A program made the position numbers and the translations under genes. Shown piece by piece: positions 1-8,502 of a stretch of DNA of 35,358 nucleotides (within the stretch, counting starts at the first letter, position 1; the number at the start of each line of letters is the position of its first letter). The notes beneath the pieces are model-generated. The model was given only the letters and a program-made list of their open reading frames with translations. It was not told where the DNA came from and made no database searches. This DNA comes from [Eubacterium] yurii subsp. margaretiae ATCC 43715 (GTDB lineage Bacteria > Bacillota > Clostridia > Peptostreptococcales > Filifactoraceae). The DNA lies in contig GL405246.1 in assembly GCA_000146855.1 (NCBI GenBank), forward strand, positions 2,116,754-2,152,111, in the 5' to 3' direction.

Positions 1-202
1 ATTTTGTTATATAATTATATTTTAATTCTTATACTAAAATTTTATGGAATTGTGTATATATTACCTTCTTATTATTCCTTGAAAAGTTGAGATTTATGAC
101 AATCAAAGAAAAGTTCTATACAATTAAATCCATAAATTAATCGAATAATCAGTATTACAATAAAAATTTTAGATTTGTATTATATTAAAAAGGTGGTTTA
201 CA

Positions 203-1825
203 TTGGAAAATTTATTATTGCAAGCTAAAAACATAGGAAAGAATTTCGACGGTAATGTCGTCCTTAAAGACGTGAACTTCGAAATGAAAAAAGGTGAGAT
301 ATTAGGCTTGGTAGGAGAAAACGGAGCCGGAAAATCCACCTTGATGAATATAATATTCGGAATGAGTGTAATTTCTGAAACCGGCGGTTTTGACGGAGAG
401 TTGCTCTTAGACGGGCAAAAGATAAACTTCAAAAGCCCTATCGACGCACTAAAAGCAGGTGTGGGCATGGTACATCAGGAGTTCAATCTTATACCCGGCT
501 TTACTGTTTCAGAAAACATCACCTTGAATATGGAAAAGACAAATCCCTCAGTAATTTCTAAGATATTTGGGGAAAAATACGAGACTGTAGACGAAAAACA
601 AAATCTTATAATATCAGGCAATTCTCTGGATAATCTTGGTGTACAGATAAAACCGACTGACATCACCAGCGAGATGCCGGTAGGTCATAAGCAATTTATA
701 GAAATAGCAAGAGAGATGACAAGAGATGACGTCAAACTGCTGATAATGGATGAGCCTACAGCCGTACTGACAGAGTCTGAGGCTGATATATTAATCAACT
801 GCATGAGAAAAATCACCGCAAAGGGAATCTCTATAATATTCATAAGTCATAGACTGCGTGAAATTTTGACTGTTTGCGACAAGATAATAGTGCTTAGAGA
901 CGGTGTCTTGGTGGAAGACAAGCCGGCGAGTGACTACACAATGGAAGAGATGGCTCAAAAGATGGTAGGACGTATTCAAGATAAGTCTAACAAGCAAAAA
1001 GACGAAATGATGAATATGAAAAAATCTGAAAATAGCCAAGATGAAGTCATAATGGAGATAGAGAATCTATGGGTTGATATGCCCGGTGAGCAGGTAGTAG
1101 ATGTTAACTTAAGTGTAAAAAAAGGTGAGATACTTGGGATAGCAGGTCTTGCAGGTCAAGGAAAACTCGGCATACCCAACGGAATATTAGGCACTTATCC
1201 CGTTGACGGCAAGGTTACTTTCAAAGGTGAGGAGCTAAAACTCGGAAATACCTTCGATATATTAAGCAGAAAAATAGCCTTTGTTTCAGAGGACAGAAGA
1301 GGAGTCGGTCTGCTACTTGAAGAGCCTATTTACTGGAATATGGCTTTTAACGCAATGCAGGTCCAAAATAAGTTTATCAAAAAAATCTGTGGAATAAAGT
1401 TCAGAGATGAAAAGGCTATGAAAAAATTGGCTCACGACTATATAGACTCCCTTGCAATCAAGACTACAGGTCCTGAGCAAAAGGCACAAAATCTCTCAGG
1501 CGGAAATCAACAAAAAATCTGCCTTGCAAAGGCTTTTGCTATGGAGCCGGAACTGCTCTTCGTATCAGAGCCTACCAGAGGTATAGACATAGGAGCCAAA
1601 GAACTCGTCTTAAATGCCATTAAAAAAGCAAATATAGAAAAGGGTACGACAGTTGTTATGGTGTCATCAGAGCTTGAAGAGCTAAAGAGCATTTGCGACA
1701 GGATAGCCGTAATCTGTGAGGGCAAGATAGCCGGCATCCTTTCAGTTGAAGACTCAAACGAAAAATTCGGTCTGCTGATGAGTGGAGAAAAGATAGATAC
1801 AGGAGGTAAAACTGATGAAAATTAA
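203..1825 (+). CDS. Nucleoside/simple-sugar ABC importer, duplicated ATP-binding protein (NupO/RbsA type)
   Basis: ATPase of an importer of the RbsA/NupO class (540 residues, two fused nucleotide-binding domains), which powers uptake of nucleosides or simple sugars from the cytoplasmic face. Domain 1 has a canonical Walker A (GENGAGKST, residues 38-46) and Walker B (LLIMDEPT), but its signature motif is degenerate (MPVGHKQ). Domain 2 has a degenerate Walker A (GLAGQGK) with an intact signature (LSGGNQQK) and Walker B (LLFVSEPTRGID). This asymmetry is normal for the family. The start is TTG at 203, with ribosome binding site AAAGGTGG at 189-196 and no better ATG nearby. The 3' end overlaps the next gene by 11 bases. 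A gene for the BMP-type binding lipoprotein is expected upstream but is not in the window. The exact substrate cannot be read from sequence; nucleosides are favoured because the two permeases resemble NupP and NupQ. Confidence 0.9.
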   Translation: MENLLLQAKNIGKNFDGNVVLKDVNFEMKKGEILGLVGENGAGKSTLMNIIFGMSVISETGGFDGELLLDGQKINFKSPIDALKAGVGMVHQEFNLIPGFTVSENITLNMEKTNPSVISKIFGEKYETVDEKQNLIISGNSLDNLGVQIKPTDITSEMPVGHKQFIEIAREMTRDDVKLLIMDEPTAVLTESEADILINCMRKITAKGISIIFISHRLREILTVCDKIIVLRDGVLVEDKPASDYTMEEMAQKMVGRIQDKSNKQKDEMMNMKKSENSQDEVIMEIENLWVDMPGEQVVDVNLSVKKGEILGIAGLAGQGKLGIPNGILGTYPVDGKVTFKGEELKLGNTFDILSRKIAFVSEDRRGVGLLLEEPIYWNMAFNAMQVQNKFIKKICGIKFRDEKAMKKLAHDYIDSLAIKTTGPEQKAQNLSGGNQQKICLAKAFAMEPELLFVSEPTRGIDIGAKELVLNAIKKANIEKGTTVVMVSSELEELKSICDRIAVICEGKIAGILSVEDSNEKFGLLMSGEKIDTGGKTDEN

Positions 1826-2897
1826 AGAACTGTTTTCGGGAACGAAACTCCCAAGGACGATAATCGCCCTGTTTTTACTATTGCTATTTTGTCTTACACC
1901 ATTTGCCGGCATTCGTGTTGACCAGTCAATAGAAAATGTAATAAGTCGTTTCGGTATGTTTTCAATACTTGTACTTTCCATGGTTCCTATGATACAATCA
2001 GGTTGCGGACTTAACTTCGGACTGCCTATAGGCGTTATTGCCGGCTCACTTGGCGGTATAATCAGCATAGAGTTTGGAATTAAAGGCTTAGCCGGCATTT
2101 TCGTAGCTATATTGATAGCCATAGCCATATCTGTCATACTTGGTGGACTTTACGGCTTTTTGCTCAACCGTATCAAGGGCGATGAAATGCTTATAGCGAC
2201 TTATGTAGGATTTTCTTTCGTGGCATTTATGAGTATAATGTGGCTTATTTTACCTTTTAAAAATCCTATTTCAGTGCTTAGCTACGGTGGTAGTGGGCTA
2301 CGTCAGCAAATACCGGTAGCAAATTATTGGATGAAAAAGATAGATTTTGGTGATGGCACAAATACGACTGTTGGAATAGTATCAGACTTTTTGAGTTTTA
2401 ACATTAATTTGGAATTTTTAAATTTTAATGTGAAGGTTCCTATGGGAATGTTTATATTTTTTGCAGTTGCAGCACTTTTCGTATGGGCGTTTTTCAAGAC
2501 AAAGCTCGGCACTTCAATAACAGCTGTAGGCTCTAACCCTGAATATGCCAAGGCTGCCGGTATTAACATAGATAAGATGAGACTTATATCGGTAATTATG
2601 TCTACTGCTATAGCGGCAACAGGTATAATAATGTATCAGCAATCATACGGATACATCCAGCTTTACACCGCTCCATCGGCATTTACCTTCCAGACAATAG
2701 CTGCTATACTCATAGGTGGAGCAAGTATCAATAAGGCGAGTATAGTAAATGTCATCATAGGTACATTTTTATTCCAAGGAATATTGGCGATGACACCTAT
2801 AGTTATAAACGGAACACTTGGCATAGATATATCAGAAGTAATAAGAATCATAGTTACAAACGGAATGATATTGTACGCACTTACAAGGAGGAACTGA
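1815..2897 (+). CDS. Nucleoside/simple-sugar ABC importer permease (NupP/YufP-like)
   Basis: First integral membrane subunit of the importer, 360 residues, nearly all hydrophobic helices (BPD_transp_2/LivH-RbsC family). Typical features are an N-terminal helix (about residues 13-33), a glycine-rich membrane stretch (GCGLNFGLPIGVIAGSLGG), and a cytoplasmic loop KTKLGTSITAVGSNPEYAKAAGI, which is the family's ATPase-coupling region. ATG at 1815 follows AGGAGG and lies inside the end of the ATPase gene, so translation is probably coupled. It pairs with the second permease to form a heterodimeric channel. Family assignment is firm; the substrate is inferred. Confidence 0.88.
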   Translation: MKIKELFSGTKLPRTIIALFLLLLFCLTPFAGIRVDQSIENVISRFGMFSILVLSMVPMIQSGCGLNFGLPIGVIAGSLGGIISIEFGIKGLAGIFVAILIAIAISVILGGLYGFLLNRIKGDEMLIATYVGFSFVAFMSIMWLILPFKNPISVLSYGGSGLRQQIPVANYWMKKIDFGDGTNTTVGIVSDFLSFNINLEFLNFNVKVPMGMFIFFAVAALFVWAFFKTKLGTSITAVGSNPEYAKAAGINIDKMRLISVIMSTAIAATGIIMYQQSYGYIQLYTAPSAFTFQTIAAILIGGASINKASIVNVIIGTFLFQGILAMTPIVINGTLGIDISEVIRIIVTNGMILYALTRRN

Positions 2898-4039
2898 TGA
2901 TGAATAAAAATTTGGCTGAATTTATGAGAAAAAATGCGGTTCCAATCCTATTTATATTTATATGTCTAATAGGTATATTAATTGCAAAACCGCAGATGTC
3001 CTTCGTTTCTCAGGAACTGAGCAGGAGAATGGTAAGAAGCACATTTTTGGTACTTTCACTTATCATACCGATACTTGCCGGCATGGGTATAAACTTTGGT
3101 ATTCCTTTGGGAGCTATGGCAGGACAGATAGGACTTGTATTTGTTACAGACTGGGGAGTAAAGGGACTTCCCGGTTTACTGCTTGCAGCAGCAATATCTA
3201 CTCCTGTAGCAATCTTACTTGGACAGTTTTCAGGTAGAGTACTGAACAAGGCCAAAGGTAGAGAGATGATAGCTTCAATGATGCTTTCTTTCTTCATCCT
3301 CGGTGTATATATGCTGTTCTTACTTTATCTCTGTGGCTCTGTTATCCCTTTTCACAACAAGAAAATCGTACTTTCACAAGGATACGGTATTAAAAATGCA
3401 ATAACTCTTGATACCGCTCACGGCTTTGACAAGGTATTAAACTTTGACATTAAAATCCCGATAGGAAGACAGATTTTTGCCCTCCAAGTACCGATACTGA
3501 CTATAGCACTTATAGTTGCACTTTGCTTTTTCATACTATGGTTTAAAAAGACTAAGATAGGTCATGATATGAGGGCTGTAGGACAAGATCAAAAAGTATC
3601 GTCTAATGCAGGACTAAACACCAATAAGATAAGAATACAATCAATAGTAATATCAACTGTACTTGCTTGCTACGGTCAGATAATCTATCTGCAAAATATA
3701 GGTACTGTCAACATATATGCAGGACAGGATCAGGCTGCACTGTACGCTGCTGCGTCACTGCTTGTAGGTGGTGCAAGTGTAATAAGGGCGTCTATTCCAA
3801 ATGCGGTAATAGGAACTCTGCTTTTTCACCTTATGTTTATCATCACACCTCAAGCCGGTAAGGCTCTTACAGGTGACGCAATGATAGGAGAGTATTTCAG
3901 GACATTTCTAAGCTACGGAGTTGTAACCATAGCACTTATAATGCACGCATACGAAAGACAGAGACAGGCGAGAAACAACAGACAAAATAATATCGCCAAT
4001 GCAAGAAGAAAAAAAGAGAAAAGCAAAAATATTGCATAA
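2897..4039 (+). CDS. Nucleoside/simple-sugar ABC importer permease (NupQ/YufQ-like)
   Basis: Second membrane subunit, 380 residues, same family as the preceding gene but diverged. It shows the same glycine-rich segment (GMGINFGIPLGAMAGQIG) and the coupling loop KTKIGHDMRAVGQDQKVSSNAGL. The C-terminus ends in a basic tail rich in Arg, Asn and Lys (about residues 352-380), probably cytoplasmic. The start ATG overlaps the previous stop by one base (TGATG) after the ribosome binding site AGGAGG. It closes the three-gene plus-strand operon. The next gene is convergent. Confidence 0.88.
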   Translation: MMNKNLAEFMRKNAVPILFIFICLIGILIAKPQMSFVSQELSRRMVRSTFLVLSLIIPILAGMGINFGIPLGAMAGQIGLVFVTDWGVKGLPGLLLAAAISTPVAILLGQFSGRVLNKAKGREMIASMMLSFFILGVYMLFLLYLCGSVIPFHNKKIVLSQGYGIKNAITLDTAHGFDKVLNFDIKIPIGRQIFALQVPILTIALIVALCFFILWFKKTKIGHDMRAVGQDQKVSSNAGLNTNKIRIQSIVISTVLACYGQIIYLQNIGTVNIYAGQDQAALYAAASLLVGGASVIRASIPNAVIGTLLFHLMFIITPQAGKALTGDAMIGEYFRTFLSYGVVTIALIMHAYERQRQARNNRQNNIANARRKKEKSKNIA

Positions 4040-4057
4040 AATAATTTTTTAAAAAAA

Positions 4058-4095
4058 TAGGCTATAAAAAGTGAAATTTCATTTTTTATAGCCTA
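4058..4095 (-). terminator. Hairpin between convergent genes, best as minus-strand terminator
   Basis: A perfect 13-bp stem (TAGGCTATAAAAA, 4058-4070, pairs with 4083-4095) surrounds a 12-base loop that contains the palindrome TGAAATTTCA. Reading the minus strand, the stem is followed by seven T (complement of A at 4051-4057), so it suits the 144-residue gene ending at 4122. On the plus strand it is followed by A rather than T, so termination of the transporter operon here is less certain. Confidence 0.7.
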
Positions 4096-4121
4096 AAAAA
4101 TACATAGTAGTCCGGATATTC

Positions 4122-4556
4122 TTAATAATTGTATTGAACATATCTTTGAATCCAATTCCCTAAAGGAGTAATATTTTTTAAAGAAAATCTATTTTTCTCA
4201 AAGAGATTATCTTCTAAAAGTCCATGCTTTCTTAATATAAAATCAAGATTTACCAACATTTCATAAGTCTGCCAATTTCCAAAAGTACATACACTTGCAT
4301 CTGCTTGCCCACTTAATAACATAGGTGTAAATTCGTAGACAAAATCCTCAGCTATATCCCTATGTTCATTGAAAAATGACGGTAGAACAAGACCATCTTT
4401 CCTTAACTTATCGAACAGCCGGGATTTACTCATACTTAAAAGTTCTAAACGAAGGCTTGGATTAGATTCACTTGCATAATTTTGCTTAGGAAAAAGCGTA
4501 ATAATTAGAAAAGCAATTATTAGAAAAAATAGAAATTTCTTGAATTTCAATGACAT
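4122..4556 (-). CDS. Small exported protein of unknown function
   Basis: A 144-residue protein that I do not recognise. Residues 1-28 form a classic signal peptide: basic MSLKFKKF, a hydrophobic run of about 14 residues, then a likely signal peptidase site near NYA-SES. There is no lipobox cysteine. The mature part (about 115 residues) is helix-rich and mixed in charge, with one Cys in VCTFGNW. The start is supported by AGGAGG six bases before ATG. It is a single gene with a terminator just downstream, convergent with the nucleoside transporter. An exported or surface protein is likely; no function can be assigned. Confidence 0.65.
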   Translation of the reverse strand: MSLKFKKFLFFLIIAFLIITLFPKQNYASESNPSLRLELLSMSKSRLFDKLRKDGLVLPSFFNEHRDIAEDFVYEFTPMLLSGQADASVCTFGNWQTYEMLVNLDFILRKHGLLEDNLFEKNRFSLKNITPLGNWIQRYVQYNY

Positions 4557-4662
4557 ATTAATCCTCCTCTCATAATAATTTAAAAATCGCTCATATCTAT
4601 ATTAAAAACTTTAACAGCAATAAACTTTTATGAATGAAGCATACATATTTTTTTAAGATTTT

Positions 4663-4914
4663 TCAACCGTCTTTATTATCATCCTTAATCTCTTCTTCAT
4701 TATTTTCCTCAATATCTTCAGCTTTCTTACGAGTTATATAATCCACAATACCTGCAATTATAATGAAGGGTAGAGCTGTAATTATTAAATCTCTAATATA
4801 ATTAGGACCTTTCTCAACATTGCTTATAAAACAACAAGCTATCATACTAAGAATGATAGTAAATATACTTCTTATGGAAAATAGTCTTTTTTTATATTTT
4901 TCAATATCACTCAT
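4663..4914 (-). CDS. Small two-helix membrane protein of unknown function
   Basis: An 83-residue protein with two hydrophobic segments (about residues 13-31 and 42-60) and a very acidic C-terminal tail (EDIEENNEEEIKDDNKDG). The ribosome binding site (TGAGGT, 8 bases before ATG) is moderate. Codon use resembles the neighbours and the opposite frames are not convincing, so it is probably real. It lies 106 bases upstream of the exported-protein gene in the same direction and may be co-transcribed. No family recognised. Confidence 0.55.
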   Translation of the reverse strand: MSDIEKYKKRLFSIRSIFTIILSMIACCFISNVEKGPNYIRDLIITALPFIIIAGIVDYITRKKAEDIEENNEEEIKDDNKDG

Positions 4915-5015
4915 ATCTATACCTCAACTATTAATCTTAGCACTACGTAAGAGTATCTTATACTATTATACTACAAATTCAATTTAATAATAGATAATTA
5001 TATAAATTACAAGAA

Positions 5016-5068
5016 TGGACATCCTTTTGCAACTTATCTTAAATAACAAACTTGCAATCGGATGTCCA
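5016..5068. other. Long imperfect hairpin downstream of hpf
   Basis: TGGACATCC (5016-5024) and TTGCAA (5027-5032) pair with TTGCAA (5052-5057) and GGATGTCCA (5060-5068): a 9-bp and a 6-bp helix separated by a 2x2 mismatch, with a 19-base loop. Neither strand carries a clear T tract next to it, so it is a structured intergenic element rather than a textbook terminator, although it lies where hpf transcription should end. Confidence 0.5.
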
Positions 5069-5156
5069 CTCTATACCTATATCAAATATAAACTATAATT
5101 TTCATATCCGATACGTCTACCATATTTATTTTTATTCTTTGTTTTTATTTTACTTC

Positions 5157-5678
5157 TTATTCTTGTTCTATTATACCGTAATCTCCATCTTTTCTCTTGT
5201 AGATTACATTTATCATATCAGTATCTGAATTGACAAATACGAAGAAATCGTGTCCTACCAACTCCAATTGCAATATAGCCTCTTCTTCAGACATAGGTGT
5301 AAATTCAAATTTCTTTCTTCTACTTATCAAGCTTTCCTTAGGATTTTCTATGCTTGAATCGTCTATATTTTCAAATCTTATAGTTTCTGTTCCTCTGTTT
5401 TTAAGTTTAGTCTTGAATTTACGGAGTTGTTTGGATAACTTACTTACCACTTCATCAACCGCACAATAAAGATCACTGTCTGTAGCTTCAGCTCTTATCA
5501 CATTCTTATTTACAGGGATAGTCACTTCTACTATAGAATCATCTTTTCTTCTTGAAGCGGTTACTCTTACATTAACATCCTCATTAAAATACTTTTCCAA
5601 TCTTGACAGCTTTGTTTCCACTGTAGCTTTTTGCTTAGGTGACAAGCTTATTTGTTTTCCACTTAAAATAATGTTCAT
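5157..5678 (-). CDS. hpf: Ribosome hibernation promoting factor, long form
   Basis: A 173-residue long-form HPF, which dimerises 70S ribosomes into inactive 100S particles in stationary phase or stress. The N-terminal domain (about 1-100, starting MNIILSGKQISLSPKQKATVETKLSRLEKYF) has the ribosome-binding S30AE fold pattern. A charged linker (about 100-115) leads to the C-terminal dimerisation domain (about 116-173, RRKKFEFTPMSEEEAILQLELVGHDFFVF...DGDYGIIE), which marks the long form. The start ATG follows GAAAGGGG. It has its own sigma-A-like promoter and a structured leader (see 5802-5829 and 5721-5771). It is transcribed separately from metA upstream, from which a 19-bp hairpin separates it. 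Confidence 0.95.
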   Translation of the reverse strand: MNIILSGKQISLSPKQKATVETKLSRLEKYFNEDVNVRVTASRRKDDSIVEVTIPVNKNVIRAEATDSDLYCAVDEVVSKLSKQLRKFKTKLKNRGTETIRFENIDDSSIENPKESLISRRKKFEFTPMSEEEAILQLELVGHDFFVFVNSDTDMINVIYKRKDGDYGIIEQE

Positions 5679-5720
5679 TATAAGTACCCCTTTCAGATGG
5701 TATTTTTATAACCGTCTTAT

Positions 5721-5771
5721 GTATGAAAGATCTAATTGTTGTAGTGAAAAATCTTTGACGACCTTTCATAC
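5721..5771 (-). promoter_or_regulatory. Hairpin in the hpf 5' leader
   Basis: GTATGAAAG (5721-5729) pairs with CTTTCATAC (5763-5771). A competing inner pairing, AAAGAT with ATCTTT (5726-5731 with 5751-5756), overlaps the first arm, so two alternative structures are possible. On the minus strand it ends 43 bases before the hpf start, inside the leader predicted from the promoter at 5802-5829. It matches no riboswitch I know. Confidence 0.4.
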
Positions 5772-5801
5772 TTAAACAAATTATAAATTCTTTCTAACTT
5801 A

Positions 5802-5829
5802 ATTATACTATTTTTTTCGATTTTGTAAA
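5802..5829 (-). promoter_or_regulatory. Sigma-A-type promoter of hpf
   Basis: On the minus strand, TTTACA (5824-5829), a 16-base spacer and a perfect TATAAT (5802-5807). Transcription would start near 5795, giving a leader of about 117 bases. It lies in the gap between metA and hpf. Confidence 0.6.
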
Positions 5830-5850
5830 CATTTTTTTATTTACAATTTC

Positions 5851-5901
5851 AATTATAATTCAGATATTGATATTTAGAAAAACAATATCTGAATTATAAT
5901 T
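5851..5901 (-). terminator. Terminator-like 19-bp hairpin after metA
   Basis: A perfect 19-bp inverted repeat (5851-5869 with 5883-5901, arm AATTATAATTCAGATATTG) with a 13-base loop, 13 bases after the metA stop. The T tract on the minus strand is weak (GAAATTGTAAAT), so it could also act as a transcript-end stabiliser. It separates metA from the hpf promoter. Confidence 0.6.
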
Positions 5902-5914
5902 TATGAAATACTAA

Positions 5915-6826
5915 TTATATCTTTTCAATGTCATAAGGAGTAGTCTGATATACGTTGTAGTTGAGCCAATTTGTAAATAGCAGATGTGAATGTGCCTTCC
6001 AGTTCATAAAAGGTTTTTTCGTCACATCATCATTAGGATAGTAGTTTTGCGGTATCTTGATAGGCTTACCCAAATTCAAATCCCTCTTATACTCCTCATC
6101 TAAGGTGTATCTGTCATACTCGGCATGTCCTGAAACAAATACAAAGCCGTTTTCTTCACAGACGCACATATAAACTCCTGCATCCTCAGACATTGCGACT
6201 ATATCCAAGTCTCCAACCTTTTGGATATCCTCCGCCCTTGTAGTAGTATGTCTTGAATGGGGAATGAAAAATTCATCATCAAAACCTCTAACTATCGGTT
6301 TTTTATTGATTATATCATGCTTGAATATACCAAATAGCTTTTCTTCCAAAGGCAGTTTAGGTATGTCGTAAAAATAGTACAACCCTGCCTGAAAAGCCCA
6401 GCAGATAAACATAGTAGAATGGACATTAGTCTTGCAAAATTCAAATACTTCTGTAAGCTCCTGCCAATAATCCACCTCTTCAAAAGCTATATTTTCAACC
6501 GGTGCACCTGTAATTATCATTCCGTCGTACTTGTTGTTTCTAACACTTGAAAAGGAGTTGTAAAACTTCAAAAGATGTTCCTTCTTAGTGTTTTTGCTCT
6601 CGTGCGACTCCAAGGTAATCAGATCCACATCCACTTGCAAGGGAGAGTTTGCCAACATTCTAAGCAGTTGTGTCTCTGTTTGTATTTTTTTTGGCATGAG
6701 ATTGACCAGACCTATTTTCAGCGGTCTTATATCTTGGTTACTCGCCCTGTTTTCGTTCATCAAAAACACCGACTCTTTTTCCAGTATCTCATAAGCCGGA
6801 AGATCTTTTGGTATAATAATTGGCAT
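5915..6826 (-). CDS. metA: Homoserine O-acetyltransferase (MetA family)
   Basis: 303-residue homoserine acyltransferase of the MetA (HTS) family; it acylates homoserine in the first committed step of methionine synthesis. The catalytic nucleophile is Cys142 (FICWAFQAG) and the His/Glu pair is in SGHAEYDR (His234, Glu236). Residue 111 is Glu (TGAPVEN). In characterised family members Glu at 111 goes with acetyl-CoA use and Gly with succinyl-CoA, so O-acetylhomoserine is the likely product despite common annotation as succinyltransferase. This matches the neighbouring metY. The ATG follows AAGGAAGGA. It lies 351 bases downstream of metY on the same strand; whether they share a transcript is unclear. 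Confidence 0.93.
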   Translation of the reverse strand: MPIIIPKDLPAYEILEKESVFLMNENRASNQDIRPLKIGLVNLMPKKIQTETQLLRMLANSPLQVDVDLITLESHESKNTKKEHLLKFYNSFSSVRNNKYDGMIITGAPVENIAFEEVDYWQELTEVFEFCKTNVHSTMFICWAFQAGLYYFYDIPKLPLEEKLFGIFKHDIINKKPIVRGFDDEFFIPHSRHTTTRAEDIQKVGDLDIVAMSEDAGVYMCVCEENGFVFVSGHAEYDRYTLDEEYKRDLNLGKPIKIPQNYYPNDDVTKKPFMNWKAHSHLLFTNWLNYNVYQTTPYDIEKI

Positions 6827-7177
6827 TGCTCTGTCCTTCCTTATACAATAAACTTATATAAAAGCTATTATTAATTCTCTTTTTATACTAAACTCTATCT
6901 AAGTCATGGATTTTGTAAATTTTATTCTCTTGATATCCTTTAGTCTATTTAGGGTTAATAAATATTTAAAGTATTATTTTTTATAAACTATTTCCATTAT
7001 TCTATTAGATTTTAGTATTAAACAATATTTATAGGATATTCCTTTTACAACGACTAAAAATTCAATCGAAATATGGATATTTAAAAATCAAATTATCCAT
7101 AATTCTCTTGAATTTTTGTTAAAACACTATTATAAATATTAAAAGTTACAATTTATGAAAATAAAATACTCACATAT
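6827..7177. other. Gene-free stretch between metY and metA
   Basis: No ORF of substance. It holds a TTATACTAA ... TTTAGTATTAA pair (6883-7021, 139 bp) that resembles the ends of the intergenic repeat family but lacks its conserved CACCATTTATAATG, and a 7-bp hairpin ATGGATA/TATCCAT (7073-7100) near the metY end. I see no S-box or T-box. Confidence 0.4.
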
Positions 7178-8458
7178 CTATATGCTTGCAAGTGCTTGGT
7201 CTATATCGGCGATGATGTCATCCACATCTTCGATACCTATGGATACTCTCACAAGGTTAGGCAATACTCCACCTGCTATCTGCTCCTGCTCAGAAAGCTG
7301 TCTATGTGTAGTGCTTGCAGGATGTATAGCATGAGAGCGAACATCGCATACATGAGTTACCAAGGTCAATAGTTTTAGTGAATCTATGAATTTTTGAGCA
7401 CCTTTTGCTCCACCTTTTATACCTACTGATATTACTCCACCTGCTCCCTTTGGCAGATATTTTTTTGCCAAGTCATATGTCTTTGAGCTTTCAAGTAAAG
7501 GATAGTTTACAAATTCCACCTTATCGTGTTTTTCGAGATGTCTTGCTACCTTAAGACCGCTTTGACTATGTCTTTCCATTCTTAGGTGAAGTGTTTCCAG
7601 ACCTATATTTGTCAAAAATGCGTTGAACGGACTCATAGTTGAACCGATGTCACGAAGCAGACCTGCTCTTATTTTCAAGGCAAGTGCAGCACTTCCGAAT
7701 GACTTTGTATATACAAGACCGTGATATGACTCGTCAGGTTCGCTAAGTCCGGGATATTTTCCATTTTCCCAGTTGTAATTTCCTCCGTCAACTATCACTC
7801 CGCCAACTGACGTAGCATGTCCGTCGATGTATTTTGTAGTAGAGTTTATGACGATGTTTGCACCAAGCTCCAACGGTCTGCAAAGATATGGAGTAGCAAA
7901 GGTATTGTCAACTACAAGTGGAAGATCCGCCTTTTTGGCAATGCCTGAGATTTTTTCAAAGTCAAGGACTTCAAGTGCAGGATTACCTATTGTTTCGCCA
8001 AAGATAAGCTTTGTCCTATCATCTATAAGAGCAAAAATACTGTCAGCACTATCAGATGGCGAAGCAAATCTTACTTCTATACCCAAGTTTTTGAGTGTGC
8101 TTGAAAAAAGTGTATAAGTTCCACCGTAGATATTATTCAGCGAGATGATATTATCTCCGGACTTTGCAAGTGCCAAGACTGAGAAAAATGTCGCAGATTG
8201 ACCTGACGATGTAGTAACAGCTGCAACTCCACCCTCAAGAGCGGCTATCTTTTCTTCAAGTACTGATAAAGTTGGATTGCCAAGCCTTGTATATATAGGT
8301 GTCGCCTGAGCAAGGTTAAAAGCATTTGCAAGTGAATCACAATTATCGTATTTATAAGTTGTAGACTGTACTATAGGCGCTATTCTTGCTGCCGTATTTT
8401 CAGGCGAATATCCCGCTTGTACACATTTTGTTTCTATATTTAGTTCATTTATACTCAT
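7178..8458 (-). CDS. metY: O-acetylhomoserine sulfhydrylase (PLP enzyme)
   Basis: 426-residue Cys/Met-metabolism PLP enzyme of the MetY class. It condenses O-acetylhomoserine with sulfide to homocysteine in the cytosol. The PLP lysine is Lys209 in INSTTKYIDGH. The long insert around GNYNWENGKYPGLSEPDESYHGLVY and the motif RSHAIHPASTTH are typical of sulfhydrylases rather than cystathionine gamma-synthase. The open frame extends 19 codons further up, but ATG at 8458 is chosen because GGAGG lies 7 bases before it. With MetA upstream in the pathway, this gives a two-step route to homocysteine without cystathionine. Confidence 0.92.
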   Translation of the reverse strand: MSINELNIETKCVQAGYSPENTAARIAPIVQSTTYKYDNCDSLANAFNLAQATPIYTRLGNPTLSVLEEKIAALEGGVAAVTTSSGQSATFFSVLALAKSGDNIISLNNIYGGTYTLFSSTLKNLGIEVRFASPSDSADSIFALIDDRTKLIFGETIGNPALEVLDFEKISGIAKKADLPLVVDNTFATPYLCRPLELGANIVINSTTKYIDGHATSVGGVIVDGGNYNWENGKYPGLSEPDESYHGLVYTKSFGSAALALKIRAGLLRDIGSTMSPFNAFLTNIGLETLHLRMERHSQSGLKVARHLEKHDKVEFVNYPLLESSKTYDLAKKYLPKGAGGVISVGIKGGAKGAQKFIDSLKLLTLVTHVCDVRSHAIHPASTTHRQLSEQEQIAGGVLPNLVRVSIGIEDVDDIIADIDQALASI

Positions 8459-8502
8459 TACATCCTCCAAATTTATATTTTTTCTATTTAATTCCAATCT
8501 CC

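Noticed and set aside
155..183. TTACAA-N17-TATTAT as a promoter of the nucleoside transporter
   Set aside because: Transcription would start at about position 190, inside the ribosome binding site, leaving almost no leader; the genes are more likely transcribed from upstream together with a binding protein.
5157..5678. Cold-shock or sigma-54 modulation protein as the name for hpf
   Set aside because: Old family names (sigma-54 modulation protein) refer to the same family; the long C-terminal domain identifies the long hibernation factor, with no link to the sigma-54 promoter found here.
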